Source: Limnoperna fortunei (taxonomy: Eukaryota > Mollusca > Bivalvia > Mytilida > Modiolidae). Taken from it: DNA of 64,000 nt. Below, one piece after another: positions 35,296 to 47,400 of the stretch. The DNA is taken from assembly GCA_944474755.1 (NCBI GenBank), contig OX104117.1, positions 42,673,222-42,737,221 on the forward strand. The letters run 5' to 3'. The notes beneath the pieces were generated by a model. That model was given only the letters and a program-made list of their open reading frames with translations, did not search any database and had not been told where the DNA came from. Every line of letters begins with the position of its first letter. Position 1 is the first letter of the stretch. Made by a program: the position numbers and the translations under genes.

Positions 35296-38200
35296 GAGTT
35301 TTATGCAGCAATCGCGGTGCGAAATATCCGCACTAACCCGCATTAAGCCTAAAGTACTGAATGCTATCTTTTTGATGCCATCAAATCATTGGCTGTTAAC
35401 TTATTCTCGTTCAGTCTATAGATGAAAAAATTGTTTTGTTAAAAGTAAAGAATCAAATAATTAATTTCATGAGTGGATTGATGCAGATAAAACAGAAAAT
35501 GAAATTATCTTCCTTATTTTATTAGGTACTGTTACATGTATGCATGCAATAAAATCTTATTTTGCACATAAGTAATATATACATGTATTTGTACGTTCAA
35601 AGGATTGTTTATTCGTCACAGAATTTGGAAGTTTGTTGACTCGTTCAGTAATTAGGTGTTATTTATAGATGAAGATCAATTAAATGTCGTATAACAATCT
35701 TGATTCTATATCGATCGAACACTTCGTTGACTTCAGAATGAAATGGCATTACCGGACAAAGCCTGGCCTCCGGATTGTACAAAATGTCAAAGTTAATATT
35801 AAATAATTGAAATGTCATCAAAGATGCCAAGATATTAAAAGTCTTCTTAGTTACCCTTGACCAAACCACTATCTTATCATCCTACAATCTATTTTCATAC
35901 CTTATTTATTGGCAACGGACATTGCGTTTTTTCTGTGCTGTTCAAATCTTTAGAAGATTTGAATCAATTGATAATTTAAAACAGATGATTAAAACAGCTG
36001 TATAAGTAAATTATAGCAAAATGATCTGTTTTAAATTGTCTTCAAAGCCATGTAAATTGTCTTATTATAAGTCATCCGTCTGATATTGGTGTTTAAGTAC
36101 ATAATGTATGGATGTTTCTTTTCAAACACGATCCAGGCTACTTCTAGTTATCACTTAATATCTCCAAATCAATAGGATTACAATGACTATAGTATTTTCG
36201 TTAATTTTCAAAAACAATCTTTTGAAAAATACACATTTGCAAAAAAATAATAAGGTAATGAACAAAATTATTCCTTCTTCCGCCACTGAAAGCATAAAAT
36301 CAGCACCATTAAAACCACGTAAGTCAACGACGTCATAGGTTATTGAGAGACCGTGGACACACATAGAAATTGACAATATTTTATGGATTATTTACAACAG
36401 AAAAAAACAGGTTATTAATATAGTTTGACAATAATGGCAAAAAGCATACATTAGCGATCGAATCAAACAGAACGTATGTGACGAAAATATATGATGGTGG
36501 TTCTTGTTGTCTTTTTAAATATGTGTTACATTGCTTATATGACAATATGTATGATCGAACTGTAGACTTGGGTTATGGACAGAAATACAGAAGGACGTTG
36601 ATTGATTGGATGTTTGGGTTACGTTTAACAAGCAGTATTCAGCTATACTCATGGCGCAAAAAGGTTAACATACAATAAAATCAATGGGGAAAAGGGATGA
36701 GCCATCTGAAACACACTTTTGACGATAGATTATGGAGTAGGAACGGATAATTAAGCATTTTTTCAGGCTTTAATGAACCTTTTCTTTTTCAAAATCTACA
36801 AAAAGGGTTTTTATAGAGCAAGGAGCGTAGCACACCAAATACATCACCAACTACGGTACGCAGGCAGGCTTTTAGTAGTATGACCTGACAACCACCCAAC
36901 GAGAGGGCCCCACCATTTACTGCACCATATCACGCGCAGAGCAGCTCTGTGGGCAAGCTCAGGGAATCCTCCCAGTATGGTCCCAGTGGAGAGAAATTGA
37001 CACATTTCCTTTGTGAATACGTGATTCAAAGATTTTTGTTTTATGTAAAGCCAGCAATTATTCAGCTTTATATGCACAACTAATGGTCGTATAGGGTGTC
37101 TTAAAAGAAATCAAATTCAGTTTGTTTAGACGAGACCAGCAAAAGCAATCTTGCATACAAGATTGTCCAAATTGCACTGAAATAAAATAATTTCCAACAT
37201 GCCAAAAGGATTGCAAGCATTCTGAAAAAAAACTTGTGTGGTTGAAGGGCATAAATTTGGTACTATGTTCTGTTTAATTTAGTCAAGTTGTTTCTTACAA
37301 GAAGTCGAACATGTAAAAAATATAACAATGCCACGATGGTCATTTGGCCAAATGAAATAATAGATGTAGTTATGGTTTTCAATAAGGATATACTGCGTAA
37401 ATAGCAAGTAAATTGTGCAATAAATACATTCCAATCAAATTACATATTTTCACTCACTTCATTCTTTCGCTGACCATTTCAAGCGTTTTTCTTTCACGTT
37501 TCAATTTTGGTACAAAGTCTGCATACAAAGCGAGCTTGAATTTGTGTTTCTTTTCTTCCATTGTCTAGCGATATTTCAGTTGCATATCACTCTTTCAAAA
37601 TAACTCAAATGGTATAATTTCTTGGATCCGGGGATATTTGTATTGCATGCGTCTGTTCAAAATAATATCTTTTAGTTATTAAACTGTATAATCTAGAATG
37701 GTTTAATTCTACTCAAAAATGGCTAATCAAACAAATTCTTGTAATTTTAACAAAAAAACATTAAATTGTTCACGTTCACATTTAATATTACTTAAGATGT
37801 GTAATTCGGCTTTACCGCTCATGGTGTATGTTTTCAAGTTTTCCATTACATATTATGACTATTTACAAATGTCTGTGCAGTTACACGATGCTTTCAAAAG
37901 ATAGCTTCACATATACATTTGGACAAAACTCTCTTATTATACATAAAATGGAAAATTTGTGTAAGCTAGCTGGACCTTTTATATTAAAATACTGAAAACA
38001 GGACTACGTATATGGATGTAGATAACACGTCACATATTTGATAAATTCTTCAGAAACTCCAAAGTAAACTGCATCGGGAAATCGGTGAATATTTAATTAC
38101 TTATATGCAGAAACAAAGTTTTATATAGTACATGTATAAGCCATGTACATAAAAGTACAAAACTGTGTATCAACCATGATATAAGGATAAACTGTGACAT

Positions 38201-38509
38201 TCTCAAATTCTTGAGAGTTGACAATACATTTTCCTATAAAATGATTGTTGAATAAAATAAAACTTACCTCCTCTCAATAAAAGGAATTTTCAGGAGTCAT
38301 TTTATATGTATAAGATTGTATGGCTAAGATCTCATCAGTTATTTTATAAGTGTAAAATTAACGGTTTCAAATTCTATCTATAAGGTCTCAGGAGTGAGGT
38401 CATTGCCGTAAAACGGCTTTAAATAGTCGTCAAGTGGCTTTCTGAAGTCTTTGAATTCATATGCATTTAATTGAATTAGATTTTAAAAATTTTTTATAGT
38501 TTGATAAAA

Positions 38510-39676
38510 TATAGGACCGAAGGAAAATTGTAAGCGAACTATATATTCAAAACATACGTGTAAAAGCACACAAAAATAGACCATATTAAAAACTTCTTGC
38601 TCACTAAAATTAATAATAAAAATAATATGTTCAATAATAATAATAATATTGGCGTATATTCTACGTTTTTAACCGCAACGGCGTGGTGCATAAATTTTCG
38701 AAAATCGCGTTTTAGTAAAAGGTTTTCAAGTATTTTAACAGACATTAGTTGGACAGAAATCATGAACCTATAAATTAACACTAGTCCCAGGTGAAACGAG
38801 TTTGAAAATATTAATTTATACATGTGTGCCCCTCCCATATGTGTTTTTATATTTCAACAGATTATTTTATTTACGTGTTTTCGATATTAGCCTACAGTTA
38901 ACCTAAAATTGATAATTTTCATACAACTAGATATACTTTATTGTACATGTACATGTATTCCAGAACGTTCACTGCAATTAGGTATTGAAACCCACTGCCT
39001 AAGATATAGAAATGAAGTTTTTCTGCGGGCATCAAAGCAGTTATACAATAATGTAAATAAATTGAATGTTAGAAATTTTTAAATAAAATGTTTATAATTT
39101 ACAATTTAAGGAATAAGCAAAGTATACTTTACAATTAGAGCCACGTCTCTCTATCTATGTGTGTACTAGGACGAACGCCCAAGAACAATAATAATACATT
39201 TGATTTAATATCACCATGTATATAAAATAATTGTTAATTTGTATTTATAAAAAAATTAATTACAATTTCTTCTCTTCGTCTTTACACTCCATAAAAGCCC
39301 GCAAAAATCCAGCGTGTTAACATGCGTTGTACTTCAAATAAAAAAATATTTAACATTTTTGTACAAGTTGTTTGATATAAAAATTTTACAAACTGCAGTT
39401 CATCTCGATCGTTCTTTATACTTAAATTGCACTATGAAATAATTTTATAAACAAACAGTCGGCAAAATCTAATGATAATAGTACACAATTTGAAAGCTGA
39501 ATTGCCAATCCTGTTTCGAAGCCCTGTCCAATTTTCCACCTTGTTTCGAACCCCCGTCCAATTGGTTTTCGACTTATCAAGAAACAAATTACGATAACGT
39601 GACTTGCTTTTTCGAGAGTTGAAGTGTCATGAGGTCAAAGGGTAAAAAAAGAATATAATACCGACTGCGCCGGAAA
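38510..39676. other. A2-specific segment, content unrecognised
   Basis: It starts near GACCGAAGGAAAATTG and ends near GACTGCGCCGG, both GC-richer than their surroundings. There is no terminal repeat or coding signature that I can support. Confidence 0.4.
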
Positions 39677-40283
39677 AAATAAAGCTTGTCAGACAAAGTC
39701 TGTTATATATAATCTATACTAAATTTATTATTAAACTCTAAAATGAGGCCAGAAAAGTGCTTCCGATCCGCTAATACACAGACAAATAATTAGAAAACCA
39801 AGCGTAACATAAAGAAGTTATATCAACATTAACTCACACTAAATCAAATAAATGACAAATGCTTAAAAGTTCGTTGTAGATAACAATAATGAAATTAACA
39901 AATTGTTAATTGTCTAACAACAACAGCAACAAAAATATACTTATAAAATATTTCTATTAATATAAAAGAATGTGTGGATTATAATAGGTTTGTCGTAAAT
40001 TTATTGACTTTCTGTGGTCTTCAGTATATGACATATTAAGTAAATTGTGACATATTAAGTTAATTAATTGTCAAAAACAGCAAGGAAATCGACAGCACAA
40101 CAACTACATAACTTCTGAAGTGATAACATCAACCAACGTACAACAAACCCTTGTTTTAGTAGCTTAGTATTTAACAACAGTGATAGGTCTAGAAAATCAG
40201 TATACCGATCGCAAGAAATAGCATAACGTAAAAAACAGAAATAATCTTATGTAACGGAAGAGCCTGAAATAACGTTATTATCT

Positions 40284-40355
40284 CCACCCCACCGGGGATC
40301 GAACCCGGAATCTCATTATTGCCAGCCAGTCCTCTAACCAAGTGAGCTAAAGAAG
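40284..40355 (-). pseudogene. tRNA-like pseudogene 1
   Basis: The minus strand reads TAGCTCACTTGGTTAGAGG (A-box-like) and CCGGGTTCGATCCCCGG (perfect T-arm and B box). The anticodon stem and acceptor stem do not pair, so it is not a functional tRNA. It is more likely a tRNA-derived retroposon head or a degenerate tRNA. Confidence 0.65.
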
Positions 40356-40372
40356 TTTTAAACGTTAATGTC

Positions 40373-40438
40373 ACCACCGGGGATCGAACCCGGAATCTCA
40401 TTATTGCCAGCCAGCCTTCTAACCAAGTGAGCTAAAGA
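40373..40438 (-). pseudogene. tRNA-like pseudogene 2 (tandem copy)
   Basis: Nearly the same sequence as the element at 40284, 85 bp away. Each copy is preceded on the plus strand by AACGTTA-type sequence, so an ~85 bp unit including both internal Pol III boxes was duplicated in tandem. Confidence 0.65.
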
Positions 40439-40527
40439 CAGTCGATTTTGACTGTCTATATAACTATTATCTGCTACAACGCAGATAGGCCTCCTGTTAC
40501 ACTTATTTAACGTTCTAATATGTTGCC

Positions 40528-40568
40528 ACTGATAAGTCTTGATTGATGAAAAGCGTGTCTGGTGCGCA
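40528..40568 (-). repeat. Dispersed short motif, minus strand
   Basis: CACTGATAAGTCTTGATTGA followed by GAAAAGCGTGTCTGGTGCGC is a reverse-strand variant of the motif at 16021. Confidence 0.5.
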
Positions 40569-42103
40569 AAATCAAGTTTTATTACTGTGTATTATGTTTA
40601 ACATTTTATTTCAATATGTTATTTTTCGTACCCATTACTCAACAGACTTTGGAACATATAAACCTCTTCCGTTTATAGCAAGTACAGTCAGTCTCTTCCA
40701 AACGAGGAAGAATGTCAAAAAAAACGGTAAGGCTTCCATTAACGACTTGTTTTATTTGTTGCAAACAAAAGATAAACATCAACGAGTTGATTTGTGTTTT
40801 CGACAAATCATAACAGTTGAAAATGTTGCTGCCTATTGAATTACATTTTTAATAAGCACATCGACATCATAACGGAGCTTTCTGTAAAATCCATCCAGTT
40901 GTCAGAGGACAATTAAAGAAAGTATGTTATAGGCATTTCCCTGAAACACATTTGTCCTTTATTTGTTTAGTGGTTGACATGAAATATCTGCTTGTGATTA
41001 GTCCTTGCATATATTCGCAATAAACAGTAATCGGATTAACACATATTTGCTGATATAACCAACATATGACAGACATCTGTTAAAAGTATCGCCGGGACAT
41101 TAATTGGAGGGTTCAAATTTCCCGACCAATAGGTATTGCCCAGCGCGCACACATTAGCTGATAGGAGAGACATTCTCGTTCAGGTTGGAATACGGGAATT
41201 CGCGGTTAACTGTGGGTAATGTGTTTGCAGAGATCTATTCCTCTTGTACGATAAAACACATGTTTTTTAAAAGTAGGATCTTCGTGCTTAGCTTATACTA
41301 CATAGAGGTAGTCATTTCTTTTGTTCTTGTTGAGGTCAATTCTCTTGAAAACTTGTTCTCTATAGCTAAATGTTAAGCAAACATCAAATTAATTTCCCGT
41401 TTTTGTTTTCACGGTGAATGTTGATGTCAGCATTGAGTCTGCAAGAGTTTCCGGAAATGTACAACTGGTGTTCCAGTTGAAAGAATTTTTTTACACTAGG
41501 TTACTTAAAAGTCAAAATTGCATTAGAGAATCAATTACATTTTTTTAAAAGCAACATTTTAATTCGTGATTGTCTGGGAGCTGTATTCAGAACGTTGTAC
41601 TACCCTATCAACACATTTGATCATTTCTAGTGTGCTTACCGAGGTTTGGCTAAAGTATTATATTGCCAGTGTGGTTTTATGTAAATTATTTAATAAGAGC
41701 TAATTCTTTACAATATTTAACGCATTATGTAAATAAAGCCACAAATATCTCTAATGTGTGTGTGTCCCACCGAGTATATGTATTACAGCAGAAGATTATA
41801 TAGAATTAAAATACATTTAGTTCAGAAATACCAGAAGAAATAATTAGACTAGTTGTCCGATTGATCCCAAAGGAATTACATCTAATAAAAGAAGTTTAAA
41901 TTTAGCTTGTTATTATCATGTCCATTATGAATGTTCAGTAGCATGCAATAGAGGGCTAGGTGGAAAGTAATTGTGTCCATTTACTGCAACAAACTCAGTT
42001 CAAACAAAATGTCATCAAAGATAACAGTTAAATATTTATAATGGTAGGTTACTATGAGCTTAAAACAATTATTGTACGAAATGATCTTGATTTTTCTGCG
42101 TTT
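40569..42103. other. No gene recognised
   Basis: An open frame covers 40543-40839 but starts inside the repeat motif and shows no domain. A GC-richer patch (41085-41220) has no splice sites or motif that I can use. Confidence 0.4.
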
Positions 42104-42207
42104 TTCCGGGTACTCCGGCTTCCTCTCCCAATAAAAACCGGACGCCATAGTAAAGCTGAAAAATTGCTGAAGTGACATTAAACATCATTTATTCAAACAA
42201 GCAAATA
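42104..42207 (+). mobile_element. 5'-truncated SINE fragment
   Basis: Only the 3' body remains: TCCGGGTACTCCGGCTTCCT, CCCAATAAAAACCGGACGCC, AGCTGAAAAATTGCTGAAG, ACATTAAACATC and a CAAACAAGCAAA tail. Confidence 0.85.
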
Positions 42208-42504
42208 TACATAATACTACCTATACAAACTTAAATGTCAATGTTTCTATACACAAATCAAACTCATTTCCAACAGATCTTGATATATGTTTGATAAAAC
42301 TAAATCAAAATATATTTAAGCGTGTTGTAGTACTAAATCCAAGGAGGAAATTTCATAGCCATGGCTTACAGGAAACCGAGCCTTGACAACCAATACATAC
42401 AAGTACGAAGAATTATAATAAACAAGGGCAATACAGCAGCTCTAACGTATTGTGTTTACAATTCACCACTTAAAAACTATTCTAGATTTTGAACTGCTCA
42501 ATAA

Positions 42505-42940
42505 TGTTTGATTAAGGATTTGTTGTACCCGTTTGGTGTTATCCTTCAGAAGTTATATGGTTGATACCATAATTTAATTATCGTTATGATAAATCTTTCT
42601 CTCAAATATGATATGTTATTTTCGCTGAGTTATAAATAGTCTTTCTTATTCCTTGCTTCGACTTTTTCCTAGACATGATAATGAGTAACTCGACGGATGT
42701 CTAATTAGCGCTTACTAGTTCGGAGCGACTGAGTGTACTCATAATTACTTACTATCTGTTTTGTGTTTTGTATTTTTGTTTTGTATTGTATGTGCTAGTA
42801 TTAATCCGGATGTGTAATAGTCCCATGACTTTCGCCTTTCGTTGTATGTGTTTCTACATGTATACCCGAATTTTTAATTTCCCCTGACTTTCGACTCTTG
42901 TTGTTTGGTCAGTTTCCTTGCTATTTTCCTTGCCGTGAAA
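42505..42940 (-). repeat. Dispersed repeat family R, copy R5 (minus strand)
   Basis: Reverse complement of the R landmarks: TTCAGAAGTTATATGGTTG, TTTTCGCTGAGTTATAAATAG, GATGTCTAATTAGCGC, GACTTTCGACTCTTGTTG and TTTCCTTGCTATTTTCC. Part of the middle (ATCCGGATGTG...GACTTTCGCC) appears twice, as in R3. Confidence 0.75.
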
Positions 42941-43323
42941 TAATACTGTATGTTTTATCCAAAATGTTAGATGTCATACATCGTTCAAATGTTATTTAGT
43001 TGCAGCCATTTGTTATATCAGTCAATGTAGTCAATCGTCCACTTGAAATATGTAGTGCGTGTCATATTTATGAACCACAAAACACGAAGAGTAAAATATC
43101 AACTTAAATCAGTCCTTACTTAAATGTCATAATTCTAATATGATTTGCATATTTAGAAATACGTTTATTTAATTGGTCTAGATAACTTCCGGTTGAGGTT
43201 TTTAACGAAATATATTTTTTGATAAATGAAGTTGACTCCATTTATTTTAGAATAAACGACGTTGACTGAACTATTTTTTAGCGTAACCAATAAACAAAGA
43301 TGGCGGCTTTCAATATCGAAAGT

Positions 43324-43756
43324 AGCGATCAACTTACAAATTATTTGTTTGATGAATTATCATTAATGCTTTGTTAAATTTAAAACTTTCCTTGTGTTTG
43401 ATACAGAAAACAAAGTTATAGATTGATGTAAAACTTAATTGTGTTTATTAAAATCAGAAAATGGTTTATGGAAATAATCGTACGTAAAAAATATATTCAT
43501 ACGTTCGCAGTTAATCCCGCTACCAAATACACAAGAAATATGAAGTTGAGAAACACGTTAAATAAATAATTTCTTAATGCAATTAAAGAATTATAAGGAT
43601 TAAACACCATTTTCAATGGATTTATCGGTATATCAACAAGCCCAACTAACTCACAAACATATCATAAAAGTCCTTCGGATTTTTATTAGTTTGTGAGTGA
43701 GTTGGTCTTGTTGATATACCGATAAATCCATTGAAAATGGTGTTTAATCCTATAAT
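43324..43756. mobile_element. Foldback element F4 with ~270 bp tail
   Basis: The tail 43324-43596 is the reverse complement of 22821-23032. The hairpin 43597-43750 starts AGGATTAAACACCATTTTC and ends with the complement. It contains the CAATGGATTTATCGGTATAT arm plus an inner CTCACAAAC...AAAGTCC-TTC-GGA-TTTTTAT...GTTTGTGAG arm. It is the most complete copy of the F3/F4 form. Confidence 0.88.
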
Positions 43757-43782
43757 CAAAGATAGCAAGGTTCAAAAATTTA

Positions 43783-43833
43783 ATATGCCAGACCCGTGTT
43801 TCGTCTAATCTAGACTCATCAGGGCTGATAGGA
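43783..43833 (+). repeat. Dispersed short motif
   Basis: GCCAGACCCGTGTTTCGTCT followed by AGACTCATCAGGGCTGAT, a variant of the motif at 16021. Confidence 0.6.
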
Positions 43834-45354
43834 ATAAAAAACTAAAGCTAATGCGACAAAATTTTAATAATTTTATTTTTTTTTTATTATTCAGTTGCTG
43901 TTGTCTTGCTGATGTTAACATTTTTTACATAAGCTTCAGTCGTATTATACAGAAGAGCTGTCAAGCGGTTTTACGGCGAGAAATAATAGTTTTGAATTGT
44001 TTCCCATCAAATTTTGTTTCGACAGTGATATTTATTTTATTCCTTTATCTGTTAATTAGATCGATTATTCTTAACTTATTATTTTCATAAAGAATTATCT
44101 GGGGATCAAAGATGTTTCCACTGTCATTGAGTCTGTCTATTATCTTCTAGTTTCTAATGACATACCAAAGGAAATTCTTTTTAATCCGTTTTTTTTCCAC
44201 TAAACTCCTGGACATAAATTGTCAGCAGCATGAATATTCAATATTCACAAGTACTATAATTGTAAAAAATGATGCTTATTCTTGTTTCGACAGTAAAACA
44301 TTTACAATGTCCACGTGAAAATGTCGTTTTAACAACAACAACAAAACAACAATTAATGGCAGCTGTATATTGTGTACGATCGTTATATGTATTTTATCCC
44401 TTGAGGTTAGATTGCTTATCATGAAACGGCAAACCATAAACCACGTATTTGCAGATACGTATGAATAAAGAGTTTCAGGCCCCTGATCAAAATAAATTTT
44501 GCAAATATTAAAACGAGGATAAGCCGGAAACCTAAAACGTTAAATTCATTTAATGATAACAAGGCAACAAATGATTTAAAATACACAAAAACAGAGATGA
44601 TGCAAATTGAAAACATAAACTGCCGACGAAGAGATAAAAATGTAAAATACGAGTAACCAGTATCCTGAAGCCTTCAAATACTTATTTCACAACAATACAG
44701 ACTTAAACCCCCAAAACACTACAAAAAGGAAAACGTACAAGTATTATTATTCTGGTTTGGAGCCTAAAATAGTAAGTTTCTTGTGTACGCTAAACGGACA
44801 GATGGCTTTTGACATAATACTCAAATAAATAACAATATCAACTTCCCCGTATTGACTTTTATATATAATGTTTATCTCAGCAACAATGTTCGTCTAAACA
44901 CAAATATTGATAATTGTTTTTGTCAATCAACACATATTTGTTGCACATAGCTATATAGACTGACCGACAACAAGCAATCACATATAGACTTTTCTTTTTT
45001 AACCATATTTATCTTATAAGAAAATTTCAAATAACGATTATTTACTGAACCTTACCATATCAACATACCTAGAAAATACATAAAGGCTACCAATTAACCA
45101 TTATTTGTTTGATTTTTATTTACAAACTGAACAATCAAAACACACATTGTAAGGTTTGAAACTAACATTACTTTTATACCTTTTTTTCAAAAACTCGGTA
45201 TTTAAAACAATCAAATTATAATAAACTATTTTTACATTGCAATACGATATATAAATAAGAAAGGGCTTGCAAGAAAAAAAATGCAATTTATACATTTATT
45301 TCATACATTTGATCATTGCAACTGATTCGAAATTGTTATAATTATGTTTTACAA
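43834..45354. other. No gene recognised
   Basis: AT-rich with a T-rich open frame (43851-44090) that has no recognisable domain. No structured repeats were seen. Confidence 0.4.
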
Positions 45355-45767
45355 AACATTGCTGGGATTTCTGCCATGCAATTCGATGAATTCGCTTCAT
45401 CGACATATAGTATTACTCGTCAGGAACTTCCCCCATAGTTTTGACAAATTCTACTCCTCCACCAATGGATCAAATATCATTCTACGATAACAACACTAAT
45501 TGCATTCTAAACCTTTTGTACAAATATCGAACGTAACAACACCCATTCAAATGGAATCAACTTTAGTGTATCGTTCACATTACATTAAGAATGTGTTTTA
45601 ATTATAGAAAATGTGTAACGAAATCAATAGGTTAATTTGATGTAAATATCTGATATTAATGATGTTATTGTCAACAATATGTAAAAATTTAATCAAAATA
45701 GAGAATTATTATACCAATTATTTTTTTCGGTATTATGTTGAAAGATGTTTAATCCAATCAATGATTG

Positions 45768-45866
45768 CGAGTTTTCCTACCTCAGGTCCGGGTTTTCTCC
45801 GGGTACTCCAGCTTCCCCCCTAAAAAACTGGAAGCCATGATATAGCTGAAACAATCTACTTTCTAA
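45768..45866 (+). mobile_element. SINE 3' fragment (in B1)
   Basis: GATTGCGAGTTTTCCTACCT, TCCGGGTTTTCTCCGGGTAC, AAACTGGAAGCCATGATATA and GCTGAAACAATC: a 5'- and 3'-truncated SINE body. The paralogue is at 51777. Confidence 0.8.
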
Positions 45867-47070
45867 AAGCCTGATATAGCGTTCGTGTTGTATTTGCCTT
45901 AGTTGTCAGGGTGAAATTCTGCAGTATTGTTTATTAATTTGTTGATATCTTGAGATTAGACAAGAAACAATTACCTAATTATATATGTTGTAACTTAAGA
46001 ACTAATTTTAACAAAAGAACCACAACGTTCATATACAGGTAGAACCGCCGACTCTGGTGCCATTTAGTTTCGCTTCTGGCTTTCTTTGGTTCTTAATGAT
46101 TGTTAGTGAATGACTATTTAGGTTTTTTATTTGTTGCTTGCGATATTCTTATAATATTGACAGTATGAATTGACAGTATGTAAAAACCTACCCTTGCAAA
46201 TACACACACTAAAGCTTCCCGGACTTGTTATTCTAACATTGATTTCCCTGACAGGAATATTGCTCATAGAAAGCATTACTCTTTGACAGTCAGATTTAGG
46301 ATGTTCCTAATAACTGAAACTGTCATAATTTGTAACTGAAATGGTTGAATTTAATTAAATTAAACATTCTAATGTTTTTAATGTACTGAATCAAAGGTAT
46401 TCACACCCTCAGTGATTGACGCTACCACATCTTTAGGAATGTTCTAGATCCCATTTCATTCCTATACTATAAGTGTGCGTGTTTGAAAATTATCTACCGG
46501 TATATCAGTTATAAAGCATAAAAGCATGGAACAAAAAGAACACAAAACACTTTTACAAATCCAAATTTAGACAACCAGCCAAAGAATAAAACTAATGGAA
46601 TAAAAAACAAAGCAAGAAACTTAAACAGAAAAAGTGCTCCGGACTAGTTATCGGGGCCTGCCTGTAACTTACTCATCGTCATTTCCTTGGAAATAAATTG
46701 TGGTTAATGGTTACAAAACTATGTTATTAACATTCTGGTTTATTTATTGTTCCATGATATACAAGTCGGTAGAGATTAGAAAATGGTGAAATAAAAATGT
46801 GTTATAGTAACTTGAGAATAATGCGGTGGATTAAAACATAAGAACTATTTTATCATTTGTGAAAGAGGATTACTGCTTTAGACATATATAAATAAAAAAT
46901 AAATAAGTACGTGTCCTGAAACAGGTACTGACGAGTAAGATAGTATTAAATAGACGATTTTCTTATTTATTGATGTGGCTGCACGTAGAACTTAGCAATT
47001 AAATTAGAAGGTTTTGAAAAATGGAGAAACTTATGTGCTAATAAATTATAAACGAAAATACTGATAAGTA

Positions 47071-47400
47071 TTCCCTATTTTCGGCAGACAGAGTTACTTC
47101 CCATTTGCAAGAGTTGTCTTTCATAACAGCAGGTATCTGATATTCAAAAGATAGGGCAAAATCAAGTTTATATTTTTCCTTAATAATTTCTGTGGTCTGA
47201 CTGTTCCAGTACAACTACAGTACGCTGCAGAATTAGTTTGCAAATCATAATAAATTTTATCAGATGCTCTGCCATATGTAAATAAAAAAATATTGCAGAA
47301 AAACTGCTTTTTACCCACAGTACGTACTATAAAATACCTGCTCTAAAGAACAGATAACTCTGCAAATGGGAGATAAATCTTGTTTACCGCAAGTAGGGAA
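47071..47400. mobile_element. 330 bp TA-flanked inverted-repeat element, absent from B2
   Basis: It begins TTCCCTATTTTCGGCAGACA and ends in the near complement (TTTACCGCAAGTAGGGAA). The imperfect inverted repeats run ~45 bp inward to TCCCATTTGC...AGAGTT and its partner. It is flanked by TA on both sides. The paralogous site in B2 (53180-53183) reads AAG-TATA-CAATG. The TA target and the lack of a transposase suggest a Tc1/mariner-type MITE. Confidence 0.88.

Larger units (their letters stand above)
33879..40105 (+). repeat. Segmental duplication A, copy A2 (~6.2 kb)
   Basis: Direct-orientation partner of 27655-33580, offset 6230 bp at its left part and 6527 bp at its right part. It lacks the F6/F7 foldbacks and the SINE. 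About 1.17 kb (roughly 38510-39676) has no counterpart in A1, where a different ~0.43 kb (32725-33150) stands. Confidence 0.9.

Noticed and set aside
40189..40401. Minus-strand open frame over the tRNA-like pair
   Set aside because: Translation of tRNA-like sequence (typical NNEIPGSIPGG string). Not a protein gene.
40276..40440. Functional tRNA genes
   Set aside because: The A and B boxes and T arm are present, but the anticodon and acceptor stems do not pair.
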